DNA of 64,000 nucleotides from Silurus meridionalis (lineage: Eukaryota > Chordata > Actinopteri > Siluriformes > Siluridae): NCBI RefSeq assembly GCF_014805685.1, contig NC_060912.1, positions 10,879,658-10,943,657 on the forward strand, written 5' to 3'. Below, in pieces: positions 44,771 to 58,087 of the stretch (positions are counted from its first letter, which is position 1; every line of letters begins with the position of its first letter). A program made the translations under genes and the position numbers. Under the pieces are notes generated by a model. The model ran no database searches. It had not been told where the DNA came from and worked only from the letters and a program-made list of their open reading frames with translations.

Positions 44771-47700
44771 AGACATGTTGGAATGCCTGAGGTCATGTCT
44801 GCTGTAGGATCCATTTCTTCATCAGAAGCTTGTTTGCTTCATGGTGTTAAATCAGACACGAACTCCCACCGTCACAGACCCAAGTGCAGAATTTCATACG
44901 ACGTGTCCAGACGTTTTTGGAAGAAGTCTGGAGTAAAAAAAACTCCACACATCTACAAAGCTTCTCGTCTCATCAATGGACTCACAAACACGTCAATACG
45001 TCAAACCACAAGGAACTGAATTTCAAATCGATCTCCTCTGACTTCCTCCTGACCCCACGTTGATCGATGGTGGAAGCAGAATGTGCGTTATTTATTTGTT
45101 TATTTTCCAGAATCACTTTTAGAAGGTCTTCAGGGAAAATGTGGTGTGGAACGTGGTGTTTCTGAATTGTGACCACATTCCACATGTGCCCTGAAGACCT
45201 TCTAATGGCGATTCTGGAAAAGAAATAAATTTGGTGGTGGTTGTTAACCTGTGAGATGATGCCGGTGGAGATAACAGCAGAAAAAGGTGACCATGGAAGC
45301 AGATCTGTTAGACAGTCTGAAGGACTCAAGTGCTGCTGCATTTCTCTCCTCAGACCGAGTGGAATTTAGGGTTAAATGCCAATTCATTATCATCAGTAGG
45401 ACACACAATATTCTGATCTCGATCCACATGTCCGCATTTGCTGTTCTAATGAGCTCCACTCTTCTGGGAAGATGTTGATAAAATCAGGTACTGATGTAGG
45501 TGAGGAGGCCTGAGGGTTCAGCCAGCATTCATTTTCATTCCAAAGGTGTTCAAAATGATTTATAGCAGGAGATCTTCCACACATTTCCATCCCAGATCTT
45601 CATGAAACTGGCTTTGTGCACTGGAGCAGTGTCGTGCTGGAACAGGTTTGGATCTCATGCTACACAAATGTGTGTGTGTTGGGTTGGAGAAGTCAGGTCT
45701 TCCAATACTTTTGTCCATATAGTGTAGAATGGCATTGTGGGTAACATAGGAAGTGAACAGGGAGCAATTCATCGGTAAGAGAAGTTTATACTTCGACTTT
45801 GATTCTGCCATAAATCTTGGAGGTTCAGTGTGGGATTTTTGCTGATGTCATCACTGCACTGATTGATCTTTCTTACTGCTGGTCATTTTTGATATTTTCT
45901 CCTTAAAGAAATCTGGACCAAGGATGTTTTTCTGTGTGAAATCTTCTTATAAGGTACGAGTTTATTAAGGTGAACGTTATTAAGTTCAGCTTCGACATCC
46001 AGCATGACAGTGCCCCTGTGCACAAAGCCCAAAGCCAGCTCCACTAACGTATGCTTTTCATGTGTTGGATGTGTGTGGAAGGTGGAAGATCTCCTGCTGT
46101 AGATCCAACCTTATTAAACCTATTGAATGTGAACGCTGACTGCACCCCAGGTTTCTCACCTCACCTACATCAACCAAATGAGGATGGGTTCCCCTTTTGA
46201 GTCTGGTTCCTCTCAAGGTTTCTTCCTCGTTACATCGGCACAGTCGCCTCCAGGCTTCTCATCAGGGATAAACACACATAATAATAAACATTGAAATGAA
46301 CTTGAACCTACATCAGTAGCTGAATTTACTAACACACTTGTAACTGAATTAAATCTCACACAAAATCTAGTGGAACATCTTCCCAGAAGAGTGGACTGTA
46401 GATTAACTCTGGACAATCGAAATAGGCATAATCATTTAACTGTGTTTCCCCACGGACCATTATTACTGACGCACCACTTGCTAAATTAGGGTTTTATTTA
46501 TGAACGATGGCAGCACAGATAACATGCAAAGTTTTTATTTATTTTTATTTTATTTATTTTTAATCAATCACAGCCTTTGCATGGAAAGTTTATAAGCCAG
46601 ACCCCTGGACAGGGAACATGGGAACCGCTGCAGAACGAGAAATAGAGAAACAGGAAAAAACAGCGAAGAGTGAGGAGAAGATTCAGGAAAAAAAAAAACA
46701 CCACAAAGTTTGGGATCATTTCAAACTAAAAGATGAAGAAAACACTGTACAGCACGGTTACGGTTTTTAAAATAAATTTTTATATTTTTATTTTATTTAT
46801 TAATTTTTTTGTGTGTTTGCATTTTGATGTTATTGGACAATTAAATGCACTAAATGGGTTCAGTTTTCACAAATATTCTTGTGTACAATAAAATGTAAAT
46901 AAAAAAAAGTAACAAATGACTTAACAACCGTACTTCTTATCTGATTAATCGACGGACTGATCGGTAAAACACTGGATTACTAAACCAATCAGCTGCAGCT
47001 CTAATTCCAGTGAAACCAGCGATGGGGGTGATGTTTGACATGATGTATTGGTGTGATTTATTTCCAGGCCGCTGTCTGGCACGCTTTAAACCACTATGCC
47101 TATCGAGACGCTGTGTTTCTGGCTGAGAGGCTCTACGCTGAAGGTAATGTCATTTTCAAAACCTCCTTCGTTCCTCTTCTTTCATGAACATCTCCTCTCT
47201 CTGACAAAACGTCTGCAGATCTTCAGCGTTCACCAGAGGATATATTTTTATATGGACGCTATACAGTCGCTCTCTAACGAAACGAGATCAGATATCAGGT
47301 TGGAGATAAAACTATGGAACGGTTGTGCACTCATTCAGTCAGATCCTGCCCAGCTGTACATCGCTCTTGTTTTTATTTTTTGCACTTATGATTGAGAGTT
47401 TTTGATGTTGGTGTTTCTTCTCATTCCCATGTCAGTGCACTCCGAGGAGGCGCTCTTCCTCCTGGCCACGTGTTACTACCGCTCGGGAAAAGCCTACAAA
47501 GCCTATCACCTCCTCAAAGGGCACAGCTGCACCACGCCACAGTGCAAATACCTCCTCGCTAAATGTTGTGTGGAGCTCAGCAAGTAAGCAGACGTGCAGT
47601 GTGTACGTGTGTGTACGTGTGTGTATAGAACCATGAGTTTCTAATTATGGACATGTTACATGGTGGTTCCATTTTGCACATCGATGACTCATAGTTTTAA

Positions 47701-50700
47701 TTTATATTTTAAATTAACAATTACATTTACATTTGTTTCTTGACACTGTGTTCATTTTTATCGTGGAGGTATTTAGAAAACAAATAACAATTTGCTTTGG
47801 TTAACGTGAGCTCCAGCACAGTTTAGACTGAACCTACCAGATGTGCTACAACGACCACTGACTGAACCTACCAGATTTGCTACAATGACCACTGACTGAA
47901 CCTACCAGATCTGCTAAATAGATTTTCTGCCTGAATCGACTTTACTGGATGAAACGAGCAGATCGACTGACTCGATCAGCTTTGTTAAAACATCTACACT
48001 GTGACCATATCTACAAGATTTGCTCAACGGACTCTACTTAATATCTCAGTATTTTATTTTATAAATATTTTTTGTTCTTTTCAACAAATGATCCAAAGGA
48101 CAGAGAAATGCTATGTTTTGTATTTGGACCAACATCAGTAACATATACTTATTCCTTACCTTATTCCCCGCTGAATCATTGACCAGGTCTGAATGTCTGA
48201 GAGAGTTTTACAAATGCACTTTTAGACCACTTTTATGTGTGAAATCAGACCGAACTTCAGAAGTATCAGTTTCATTCTGATTCAGACTCTTCAGTGTGAA
48301 AGTGATTTTTTGGTTAAATCTTTTTATCTTGCGTCTCACAGCGGCTGTGTTTAAAGGACATTATAGACACCCTAAAGTTCACAGCTTGATCTCAGAAACT
48401 TTGTAGTTCCAGGTTTTAGAGGTTTGGTGGTAAATAGTGCATATTATGAGCCGGATTCAGGACCACCATAATGTTAGCGATAGCATCAAGCATTTTCAAC
48501 AACTGTTTTGTGACCCAGCATGCAACTAAAGGATACACGTCATGCCATGCACACTAAAGCTGCTCGTGTTTACGACCCATCTGTGTCTGCGCAGGATTTT
48601 CCAGTATTCACGTGTTTTTTTTTTCTTCATTTCTCAGGCTGGCTGAGGGCGAGCAGATCCTCACAGGTGGCGTGTTGAACAAGCAGAAGAGCCAGGATGA
48701 CATTGTCACAGAGTTTGGCGACTCCTCCTGTTTCACACTGGCGCTGCTCGGACAAATCTACTGGTACATAAGCACTGCTTCCATTTACCAAACCTCACTA
48801 ATAGCTCCTGCTTCTTTACCAAACAGAAGGAGAACCTGTGGATGTGGGAGGAGTTTCTACTAGGGGGAAGTAATCGTTTGGCATGTTTGTCTTGTCATGT
48901 TCTTATCTGCCCTCGTCTACAAACATGAGCTCATGTGATTGACAGGAGAGTGTGATTACGCCAGTTTTGCTCACAGGTTCTTGTGTGTTGTTCTTTTAGT
49001 TTTATTTCTGCAGTAGTTGCTCATGTACAATAACACAACGCCCTCTCCTTTTCATGTCTCGCAGCAAAACCGATCGCTTAGCGAAAGGAGCCGAATGTTA
49101 TCAAAAGAGCATGAGTGAGAATCCTTTCCTCTGGTCACCCTTCGAGTCTCTGTGTCAGATCGGTCAGTTTACCAACATTAGACACATTTTAAATATGATC
49201 AAACTCCACCGTTGTTGTTGTTGTTGTTGTTTTTCTCATTCTGATCATGTGTATGTGCAGGTGAACGACCAGACCCCGAGCAAATCTTCAAGCTCACATC
49301 TCTGCAAAGCTTCAGTGGAGGCAGCGGAGGAGGTGCCCCGTCTTTCCCCATGAGCCCCGCTCACACTCCCAGCCATAACACGACTCACAGGCAAATCGAC
49401 TCTGTCCTCATGGAGACGCCCCAGGACACGCTGGTACGCCATATGCGCACAAACACACACACACACACACACACTGGTCCCATATGTGAGAGACGATGGC
49501 CAAGAAAAGCGATTCGATATCAGAAAATAATCACTGAGCCAAAGAACACAGCGTCCTGTTATTATCCTGATTATTCTTCTGCAGGTTTACGTCATTTCAC
49601 ATATCAATGAGCTCACTGTGAACCATGGGGGCGGGGCTTAGTGAACATGAGTGGGAATAGTGGAATGTCTAAACTAGAAACTCGAAGGCGGTGTTCTGTG
49701 TGGAATTTGCTCGCTTGACATCCAATCAGAAAGCTTCATAATAAAGCACACAGTGTGCTTGAAAGTGGGCGGAGTCCACCTCTGACCTTTAATGATGTCC
49801 CGTTTTGCTTCTAGGAACTGAACCGGCTTAATCTGGAGTCGTCCAACTCGAAGTACTCGTCTCTAAACACAGACTCGTCCATGTCCTACATCGACTCGTC
49901 CGTTATTTCGCCCGATTCTGCCCCTCTGGGCACGGGCGGGTCCCTGCTGTCCTCCAAACAGGTGCAGAACAAACCCAAGAGCGGCCGCTGTCTGCTGGGA
50001 GGCACCACCACGCTGAGCCCTTTCACACCCAGGTACAAACACACACACACTGCATGTGTTTTCGCTAGTAATAGATTTCATTTGGATTAGTGACTGTGTG
50101 AGATGCGAGTCCATTACTCAGGCTAGCAACATTAATCAGTTTTTACCTAAGAGCTGAACATGCTCGGAGGAGAGCACTAGCATTCTGGGTATTGGGTATA
50201 GTGTGTACCCCGGCCCCCTTCAGAATCTTTTTTGCTCATTTTATTATGCTCTTGTCATATTTTTTTCACATAATCCATCTGATGAACAAACCACACACGA
50301 CTCTGTCCAAAGGAGAATAAAGTTCGTACAATCTCACGTTTCTTCTCACGTTACGTCCAGTTTCGGCATCTTGCCCCTGGAGCCGAGTCCAGGAGACCCC
50401 TCGTATTTGCAGAACTACAGTCACAGTGGGACGGGTATGGAGCCACCTCCTCCACCTGGTCCCCCAAAGAAGGTTACTTCATTACTCTTAGTTTGATTAT
50501 GGTTTAAATGGATCATTTGTGTTCATCCCAAGTACCGCTGTATAACCCGCGATGTTCCTCTATCGTTCCTGATAGACGGTCAGCAGAATCGGTCAGGTGG
50601 GGACGAAGTCGGTGTTCGCACAGAGCGGAAACAGTCGCGAGGTTATTCCTAATCCGTTCAACCAGACGCAGACGACGGCACCACAGACCAGGTGAGTTCC

Positions 50701-51052
50701 CAATTAAACTTGTCTGTACGTGCAGTCGAGCATTGAGGTCTCCTGAATTAGTTTTACACTGGAGATACGAGGAGAGTGTAGCTAAGAATGCTAACGTCAA
50801 GTATGCTAAAGTTACTGAGGAAATTCCATAAGCAGGTTGTAATATTCAAGAACACCCTAGTGGCCATTTATGCCCTGCGACAGGGTTATTTTAATCTCTC
50901 TCGTACCAGTGACTGTTGGAAGTTACAGAAATAAATTCAAAGTATGTGTGTTTTGGTGCCGTGACCCGGATGAGTAGACACACATCATTTATCATTTCTA
51001 GACCATACGTTCACTTTAAAATGTGTAAATGTGATCAAGCCTGCTTTTTAAT

Positions 51053-51103
<51 letters not shown>

Positions 51104-54100
51104 TTTATCTAGTACTACACCTCAAGTGCTGAGTCCCACCATCGCCGCTCCACCCAACGTCCAGCCTCGACGGAGCTCAAGGCTTTTCACCAGCGCCAGC
51201 TCCACCGCCAAGGTGCAGTCCTCCTCCTCCTCCTTTCTTCTTCTTCCTCCACCACCCTCACAAGGAAGTGCAAAAGCACATCATACCTTCAAAACACCTT
51301 AACGCCTTATAAAGTATGGTTACATTGTGCATTACGGCGTGTTGATAAACTCACAGCTTCATAAAATTGGGATGATTATAAAATAAATATATTCATCAAA
51401 CCTTCATGGAATCGCTCAGACTCTGCATGGAAAAATAGTTTCTGTTGCAGATCTTCAGTTGAGGTTACACACATCTCACACACATCTGGTACACATTATT
51501 CATCTGAGACTTGCTACCACACTAGTTGTTGTTATTTTCTCTTCAATAAATACATTTTGCTCCTGTTTTTTTTTTTTTTCCCCTTCTCAGGAGAACAGTA
51601 AGAAGTTAAAAATGAAGTTTCCCACCAAGATTCCCAACCGGAAGACCAAGACAAAAACGGGAAAAGGAGGAATCACCCCGTCCAGTCTGAACGAGAGCAT
51701 CGAGATCCTGAAGCTGGACTCATCCTTAGTCGAAGGGAAGGGCAACATCAGCGCGCCGCAGTTTCAAGCCTTCACTCTGCAGAAAGCCGCCGCAGGTATT
51801 CTCGTTTATTCTCTATTTATTTTATTTTTCAGCACAAAAAGGGGATTTCGATGGCGTCTTGTGGTGAAATCTTTATCAAAATATATGATTGAGATCATAA
51901 TTTTAGTAACAAAGATAATTTAGTTTATAGATACACTTCCACATGATACAGAATGTGTGTGTGTGTGTAGTTCTGAGGTTGTTAAATATTCACTTATCTG
52001 TAAAATGCTGTCTTGTGTGTGTGTTTTTTTGTGTACATGAAAACACAATAGTGTATTTTCAGCGTTGTTGTTGTTGTTGTAGACGGGTTGATGTCGTTGA
52101 TGCGGGACATCGGGCGAGGTTACTTGGCGCTGTGCTCGTATAACTGCAGGGAGGCCATCAGCATCCTCAGCCAGCTGCCTGCGCACCACTACAACACCGG
52201 CTGGGTGCTGGGGCAGATCGGCCGCGCCCACTTCGAGCTGGCAGAGTACATGCAGGTAAGAAATAGGGGGTTCCCCTGCTGTACGTTTTACATACAAGCT
52301 CCACCCCCTGATAACCTGTTACGAATTTAAAACGCACGTGTGTTCCATTCACGTTGTCCAGGCGGAGAGGATTTTCTCCGAAGTGCGGCGCATCGAGAGC
52401 TACCGGGTGGAAGGGATGGAGATCTACTCTACTACACTATGGCACTTACAGAAAGATGTAGCCCTCTCTGCACTCTCTAAAGACCTCACCGACATGGACA
52501 AGAACTCGCCCGAGGTGCACACATTCAACGATTGCGCACCAAAGTATAATCCTATGTTGAAGACAATATCCCGTTCACATACAAATCCATGTCTTCTTTT
52601 GATCCCTCAGCCCTGGTGCGTAGCTGGGAACTGTTTCAGTCTTCAGCGCGAGCACGACATCGCCATCAAGTTCTTCACGCGGGCCATCCAGGTGGACCCG
52701 AGTTTCGCCTACGCCTACACGCTGCTGGGTCACGAGCTGGTGCTCACAGAGGAGCTGGAGAAGGCGCTGGGCTGCTTCCGTAACGCCATCCGCCTCAACA
52801 AGCGCCACTACAACGCCTGGTAGCGAGACTGTCAGCACTTTAACCAACTTTCTGTACACGTTAAACATGAAGTTCACCATGATCCTCTGTTTCACTAGGT
52901 ACGGTCTGGGGATGATCTACTACAAGCAGGAGAAGTTTAACCTGGCTGAGATTCATTTCAAGAAGGCTTTAAGCATTAACCCACAGAGCTCCGTACTCCT
53001 CTGTCACATCGGAGTGGTGAGTGTAATCACACACACACACACACACACACACAGAAATATTCCATACAGAGTGTATGAGGGGTGGGAGGGGGTTCAAGTA
53101 TAAATAGTATATTATACAGAATAAAATGATGCTGGAGTCATAAAATGTAGCCGTCACGTGTATACAACGTGTAACAATCACGTGTATACTAGTCAAAGGT
53201 ATACCTACCGATAGCGGATTTTCCCGATACCCGTACTTGCTGATAATCGATCGATCAATCAACTGAATACTGGATTTAAAAAAAATAATAACTCCATGTA
53301 AAATAGGGCTGAACTTAGAAACTGAATTATAAAAAATGTGGTAAATTAAATAAATAGAATTTCTATAATATATTCTCAATAAAATAATATAATATAGCGC
53401 TCTCCGTGCAGTGCGCAGTCTCGCGCGTTTAAACACAAATAGCTTGTAGTGTCAGTGATGCGCCTCTAGAGGCCGCTCTCGTAATGACTTGGATTTTTGC
53501 AGCAACTCCAGCAATCAACTATCAGTGCCGATGAATCAGTCGACGTTTTACTCTTTCTTTACTCTTTCTTGTTTTTTCTTTCAATATATTTTCTCTCTCT
53601 CTCTGTCTCTCTCTCAGGTTCAACATGCACTGAAAAAATCAGACCACGCATTAGAGACCCTGAACAGAGCAATCAGCATCGACCCTAAGAACCCACTATG
53701 CAAATTCCACAGGGCGTCCATCCTCTTCGCGAATGAAAAATACAAGGTATGCTGGATTTTTCTCTTGTCTTTTCATTTGTGCGTGATTCGTTTCATGATT
53801 TTGTTTTCTGATTGATTTTTTCTTTCCCCTTCCCACAGGCTGCTTTACAGGAGCTGGAGGAGCTGAAACAGATCGTGCCCAAAGAGTCACTTGTTTACTT
53901 TTTAATAGGAAAGGTAAGAAGCTGCCGTGATCGGTGACGTGGCGACTGATGTGACGACTGCATAAGTGTTGGATTGTGAGCGCTGTCTCCTGTCTTCCTC
54001 TCCGTAGGTGTATAAGAAGCTCGGTCAGACTCACCTGGCGCTGATGAACTTTTCATGGGCCATGGACCTGGACCCCAAAGGAGCCAACAATCAGATCAAA

Positions 54101-54882
54101 GAGGCCATAGATAAGCGTTACCTTCCCGACGACGAGGAGCCCGTCACCCCTGACGATTATCTCTACTACTCCAGTAAGCACCAGTTAGTTTAGTGTGTTT
54201 AAATCAAACCTCAGGTGTGTGTTGTACCTCGGTGCAGCCCTTTATCCAGCTGACCACGCCTGACCACGCCTGACCTCGCCCTGACCTTACACTCGCCCAT
54301 TTCTCCTGCTTTTAACATGAACTTTGAGGACAAAATGTTCACCTGCTGCCTAATAAATAAATCCACCCACTAACAGGTGGCATGATGAAGAGATTCACTT
54401 CACTTCACCACTCATGATGTCATGTCTGTGGACATTTGAGCATTGAAGCTTTTCTGAACTTCCCATTCCACAGTCTCCACCAGTTATAATGAGCTGCACA
54501 CTTCTGTGAAGATGTTCCTCCAGATTTTTGTGGAGATGTGTGCTCATTCAGCCATGTGTTAGTAAAGTCAGGTACTGATGTAGGTGAGAATGTGAGGAGG
54601 TCTGGAGTGCAGTCAACCTCCACATTCATCCCAAAGGAGAGCAATAGGGTTTGTAAAGCAGATCTTTATGAAGCAGGTTTAGGTCTTCTAAAGAAAGTGA
54701 AGAAAATATTGTATGCTTTCTGTACTACATTATTCTGTAAGTATACTATTATAGTGTGTGTGTAAAGTGTAACCCTGCGGTGTGTGTGTGTTACAGCGGA
54801 GATGGAGGAGTCGCAGGAGAGCAGCATGACGGATGCAGACGACACACAACTCCACACCACGGAGAGCGACGAGGTCCTGTAA
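44049..54882 (+). CDS. cdc27: CDC27 / APC3, anaphase-promoting complex TPR subunit
   Basis: TPR scaffold subunit of the APC/C ubiquitin ligase; in the family it homodimerises and binds the IR tails of CDC20, CDH1 and APC10. Nineteen exons: 44049-44075, 47068-47143, 47436-47583, 48638-48763, 49065-49162, 49261-49433, 49815-50032, 50361-50472, 50576-50691, 51113-51212, 51591-51795, 52083-52255, 52362-52514, 52611-52819, 52899-53016, 53618-53746, 53839-53913, 54008-54173, 54797-54882 (TAA). Phases close throughout, giving 835 residues against about 824 in human. The N terminus is MTVLQEPVQ, then HALNHYAYRDAVFLAERLYA and LATCYYRSGKAYKAYHLLKG (N-terminal TPRs). The middle is Ser/Pro-rich and probably disordered (LSPTIAAPPN, KMKFPTKIPNRKTK). 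The C-terminal TPR array includes NTGWVLGQIGRAHFELAEYM, AIQVDPSFAYAYTLLGHELV, NAWYGLGMIYYKQEKFNLAE and VYKKLGQTHLALMNFSWAMD. The tail is ESSMTDADDTQLHTTESDEVL, ending VL where mammals end in F. Poly(A) signal candidate AATAAA at 55431-55436. Confidence 0.98.
44697..44763. repeat. (CA)n(TA)n microsatellite
   Basis: In CDC27 intron 1. Confidence 0.9.
45090..45230. repeat. Imperfect inverted repeat (arms about 48 bp) in CDC27 intron 1
   Basis: Left arm 45102-45150 ('TTTTCCAGAATCACTTTTAG', 'AAGGTCTTCAGGG') pairs with right arm 45172-45220 ('CCCTGAAGACCTTCTAATGG', 'CGATTCTGGAAAA'). Loop about 21 bp. It may be a small fold-back element; the flanks are AT-rich. Confidence 0.8.
45430..45726 (+). mobile_element. 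Family 2 DNA element, 5' truncated
   Basis: The interior is family sequence and the right end reads 'CCAATACTTTTGTCCATATAGTG' followed by TA, giving the clearest family terminus in the window. CDC27 intron 1. Confidence 0.65.
46105..46400 (-). repeat. Mixed family 2 / family 4 fragments
   Basis: 'AATGTGAACGCTGACTGCACCCCAGG' and 'AATCTAGTGGAACATCTTCCCAGAAGAGTGGA' are minus-strand family 2. 'TGGTTCCTCTCAAGGTTTCTTCCTC' and 'CACAGTCGCC' between them are minus-strand family 4, so one element is nested in the other. CDC27 intron 1. Confidence 0.55.
51056..51102. repeat. (TG)n near CDC27 exon 10 acceptor
   Basis: Dinucleotide run 10 bp before ATTTATCTAG and exon 51113. Confidence 0.95.
53190..53480. 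repeat. Dispersed repeat in CDC27 intron 15
   Basis: 'CCGATAGCGGATTTTCCCGATACCCGTACTTGCTGATAA' and 'GCGCCTCTAGAGGCCGC' resemble the segment at 42.7 kb. Possibly a hAT-type non-autonomous element; the class is not certain. Confidence 0.4.
54200..54420 (+). repeat. Family 3 right part in CDC27 intron 18
   Basis: 'TTTCTCCTGCTTTTAACATGAACTTTGAGGACAAAATGTTCACCTG' and 'AAATCCACCCACTAACAGGTGGCATGATGAAGAGA' match 11.03-11.14 kb. Confidence 0.6.
54445..54690 (+). mobile_element. Family 2 fragment in CDC27 intron 18
   Basis: 'AACTTCCCATTCCACAGTCTCCACCAGTTATAATGAGCTGCACACTTCTG' and 'AGTCAGGTACTGATGTAGGTGAGAA' match the other copies. Confidence 0.6.
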
Positions 54883-55580
54883 CCCTCCGCCCCTCCTCCT
54901 CTCTGAACTCCAACACCGGAAATAATTATGCCAACCTGGGTCTGACCCAGTCCATACGGAGCAGAGAGAACATAAACACCCAGGAAAAAAAAAAAAGACA
55001 CGAGCGAGAGGAAGAAGGAGAATAAAAAAAGGAAAAACAAACTGCTGCTAATACAGTACCTCCTCATTTCTGTATTTTTTTTTATTATTCCTGTTTTACT
55101 GTGCTTTTTTTTTTTCCCCTCATTTTTTTAAACTTAATTTTTCTCCAGTTCCTGTCGTTATGCCTTATCGCTGGGTGAATCCTCCTCATCATCATCTGAT
55201 CTTCATCCACGTATTAACATGGGGGGGGATTTTACTGTAAAAGAATACAAAATAAACATCCTCCGTTCGCACTGCAGAGATTCCCATCTGCATCTCCATC
55301 CCAACTTCATCCCATCTTCATCCCCATCTCATCTCCAGGACATGGAAAGAAAGCAAACCACAGTTCATGGGAAAAGTTCTGTCTTAATGCCTAGGCCTTT
55401 TTTGTGTTCCTTTTATTCTCATTTAATCGAAATAAAGACCTGTGTAAGAGTTCTGTCAATTTCCTCTCCCCTTTATTTTTAGCACTTTGAATCGTGATAG
55501 AACCAGAGAGAGAACAAATCACGCCACCACAATCCCACGACACACCCCCACCACCAGTTTTTGTCTCCTAGAGAGGAAAC

Positions 55581-55617
<37 letters not shown>

Positions 55618-56400
55618 CAGAAAGAAGTACATACTTACCATCTATTAATATAAAGTGTAAGGAAATGTTTAGAGTTCTCACACGATCTCTGAATTCAAAT
55701 CAGAAAGGTTCATACGAGAGAAGAACGATTTCCAGACCCACACAAATACTGGACTTTAACTCTGCTCTTCACAGTAACGCCGGCTCCCTCACAGAGCTTC
55801 TGAGGAGGGTTCTCTGAGGAGGATTCTCTGGGGCACTGCGGTAAGATTCAGATCCGGGCCCCGAGATGTGGACATGTGGTGCTCTTATTGACGATGCACA
55901 TTATTTAAAAATGTTTTATATCATTTTGTTTTTGGTTGGTTTGCATAAAGGATCTCTAGAAATTGTTTTTTTTTTTACGGTTTGTGTGTTGGATTAAAAG
56001 AATTGTGTTTTAGGCCTAGATGCTTGTGTATGTATATTTTAAGAATTCAAGGAGACGTAATAAATTACTTTGAACTAAAATCCTGATTTGCATTTGTTCA
56101 CATTTTGAGTTTTTGATTTAAAGAGCCAAAAGAACCAGAAGAAGGAGCAGCTTTCAGGGATGTTGATGTGGAGAATGAGGGAACTTATGATGAGTTATGA
56201 TCTGATCATAGGTCAGATTGGTGTGAAAGGAGCTCTTGGGCAAGACTGGACAGTTGTGAGCTTATTCAGCTTTATGCATAAACACATTCTTTAAATACAT
56301 ATAATAAACAATATTAAAAAAAAGGACGTTTCTCTCTAAATCTTAACACTAAAACATTCTTAATAAACACGACTAAAAAACTGCCAAACTTATTGGTTTA
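54883..56400 (+). other. CDC27 3' untranslated region and intergenic sequence
   Basis: AT-rich runs and T-tracts follow the stop. AATAAA occurs at 55431-55436 and near 56060. A (GT)n tract is at 55583-55615. No coding signal. Confidence 0.6.
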
Positions 56401-56429
56401 TTTACCACCAGAAAGCCTTCCGTACAAAA

Positions 56430-56535
56430 CAAACCCGTTCCAGCCAATCAGAAGCCATCATTCCCTGCCTCAGCCAATCAGCGCTCAGGACGCAGCAGCG
56501 CTTCCGGTTCAAGTCCGGCTGATCCTCGCAGGTAA
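56430..56535 (+). promoter_or_regulatory. Promoter-like block with two CCAAT boxes, ETS site and splice donor
   Basis: CAGCCAATCAG occurs twice (56441 and 56471), exactly 30 bp apart. It is followed by CTTCCGG (56501-56507) and CTCGCAG|GTAAGTG at 56532. This reads like a TATA-less promoter and a short 5' untranslated first exon on the plus strand. The gene it would serve is not identified. Confidence 0.5.
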
Positions 56536-57044
56536 GTGAGTGGACGTGAATACTGCACTCATCACACCCGAGCGGAAAGAAATGCATGTATTGTTTAGAT
56601 GAAGAAGGAGAAAAGAGGACAAAATAAGACGCATTTAATCGTAAGAAAGAGTTTTGTATATTTTCTTAAACATTATTTAAAAAAAAAACAGTCAATAGGC
56701 CAATTCGGAGAACCAGCAGCAGCGCCGTGTTTCAAATCCCCACAGCGCTCCCTAACTAGTGCAGTCACGAAGTTTGCTTGCGTCATACAATACCGTTCTC
56801 TCGGTAGCGCGCAGAGGGAGGGAGCGCGGCTGGTATTGGGACAGGGCCGCGGTGCAGGGTAGCTTCCTTAGATACGTCAGAAATGAACCTTTTATTGAAG
56901 AAATGTACAAATGAATTGAAGTGTTTGGTAATTAATAGCGTTTATACAATATTTATGTAATAGTTATACACTGATTTCCTTTAAAATATATCCATTTTGA
57001 GTTTAGTTTTTTAAAGAAAATTGTTTGTTTTAGTATTAAACAGC

Positions 57045-57089
57045 AGTGAACAGGCTGAGACCGGTCACGGAGCGCGTGCTAGCGGCTAG

Positions 57090-57135
<46 letters not shown>

Positions 57136-57190
57136 CAACACAATTGTATTTTAAACTTTAATTCGTATTTTAAACTTTTGTGTATGTATA

Positions 57191-57281
<91 letters not shown>

Positions 57282-57282
57282 A
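57045..57282. repeat. (TTA)n, (TA)n and (GT)n microsatellites
   Basis: (TTA)n at 57092-57133, (TA)n at 57196-57224 and (GT)n at 57225-57276. A TIR-like 'TATGGCCAAAAGTATTGG' follows at 57294. Confidence 0.9.
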
Positions 57283-57420
57283 ATATAATACTTTATGGCC
57301 AAAAGTATTGGTATTTTCCACACTTCTTCTTCCCCAAACTGTTAACACATTTGTATATGACGTCATGGGTTGATGTGGAAGATTTTTACTAAAAACACTG
57401 ATTGAAATGTTATAAATGGA

Positions 57421-57465
57421 CATTAGGAGACATTAGGAGACATTAGGAGACATTAGGAGATATTC
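57421..57465. repeat. ACATTAGGAG tandem repeat
   Basis: Four to five 10-bp units, the last one diverged. Confidence 0.85.
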
Positions 57466-57644
57466 GGTGCCACCCAGACGAGGTTCCTTTTAGACTCTGA
57501 GTTCAGAGTTAAAGGCACGAAAACATTTAAATTCATGTTTTATAAACTTTTTTAAATTGAAGATCCTGAGGGGCCCTTTTAGAGACCTCTGACCTCAAAG
57601 ACAGACCTGTTTTGAATGTGAACACTGACTGGACCTCAGGCCTC

Positions 57645-57845
57645 ATCTGTCTGTCAGTCTGTCTGTCTGTCTGCCTTTCTGTCTTTTTTTCTGTCTGCCC
57701 TTCTGTCTGTCTGCCTTTCTGCTTTTCTGTCTGTCTGTCTGTCTGCCTTTCAGTCTGTCTTTCTGTCTTCCTGCTTTTTTGTCTGTCTACCTTTCTGTCT
57801 GTCTGTCTGCTTTTCTGTCTGTCAGCCTTTCTGTCTGCCTTTTTA
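57645..57845. repeat. CTGT/CTTTCTGT pyrimidine-rich tandem array
   Basis: Imperfect (CTGT)n and CTGCCTTT units over 200 bp. The open frames on both strands here come from the repeat. Confidence 0.9.
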
Positions 57846-58019
57846 TCATGATTACAGCATAACAATTTTGTCTATATTGCAGTTTTTAAATTTGAAAAAA
57901 TAAATCAAGAGTTTAATTTTTATTTATTGTTTTTCTTTCAGTCCAATTTTTCTTGCATTAATTGAAGCCGGAATCTACAAGGTCTCTTGCTGTGGATAAA
58001 CGAAAGAAGCACACGCACG

Positions 58020-58071
<52 letters not shown>

Positions 58072-58087
58072 GAGCCTGCTGGACAAA

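Noticed and set aside
46140..46290. Possible conserved exon in CDC27 intron 1
   Set aside because: The sequence matches dispersed family 4 and family 2 repeats, and CDC27 exons 1 and 2 join in phase without it.
57533..57865. Lys/Arg/Gln-rich open frame (KADRQKSRQTDR type)
   Set aside because: Translation of a CTGT-rich tandem array; not a gene.
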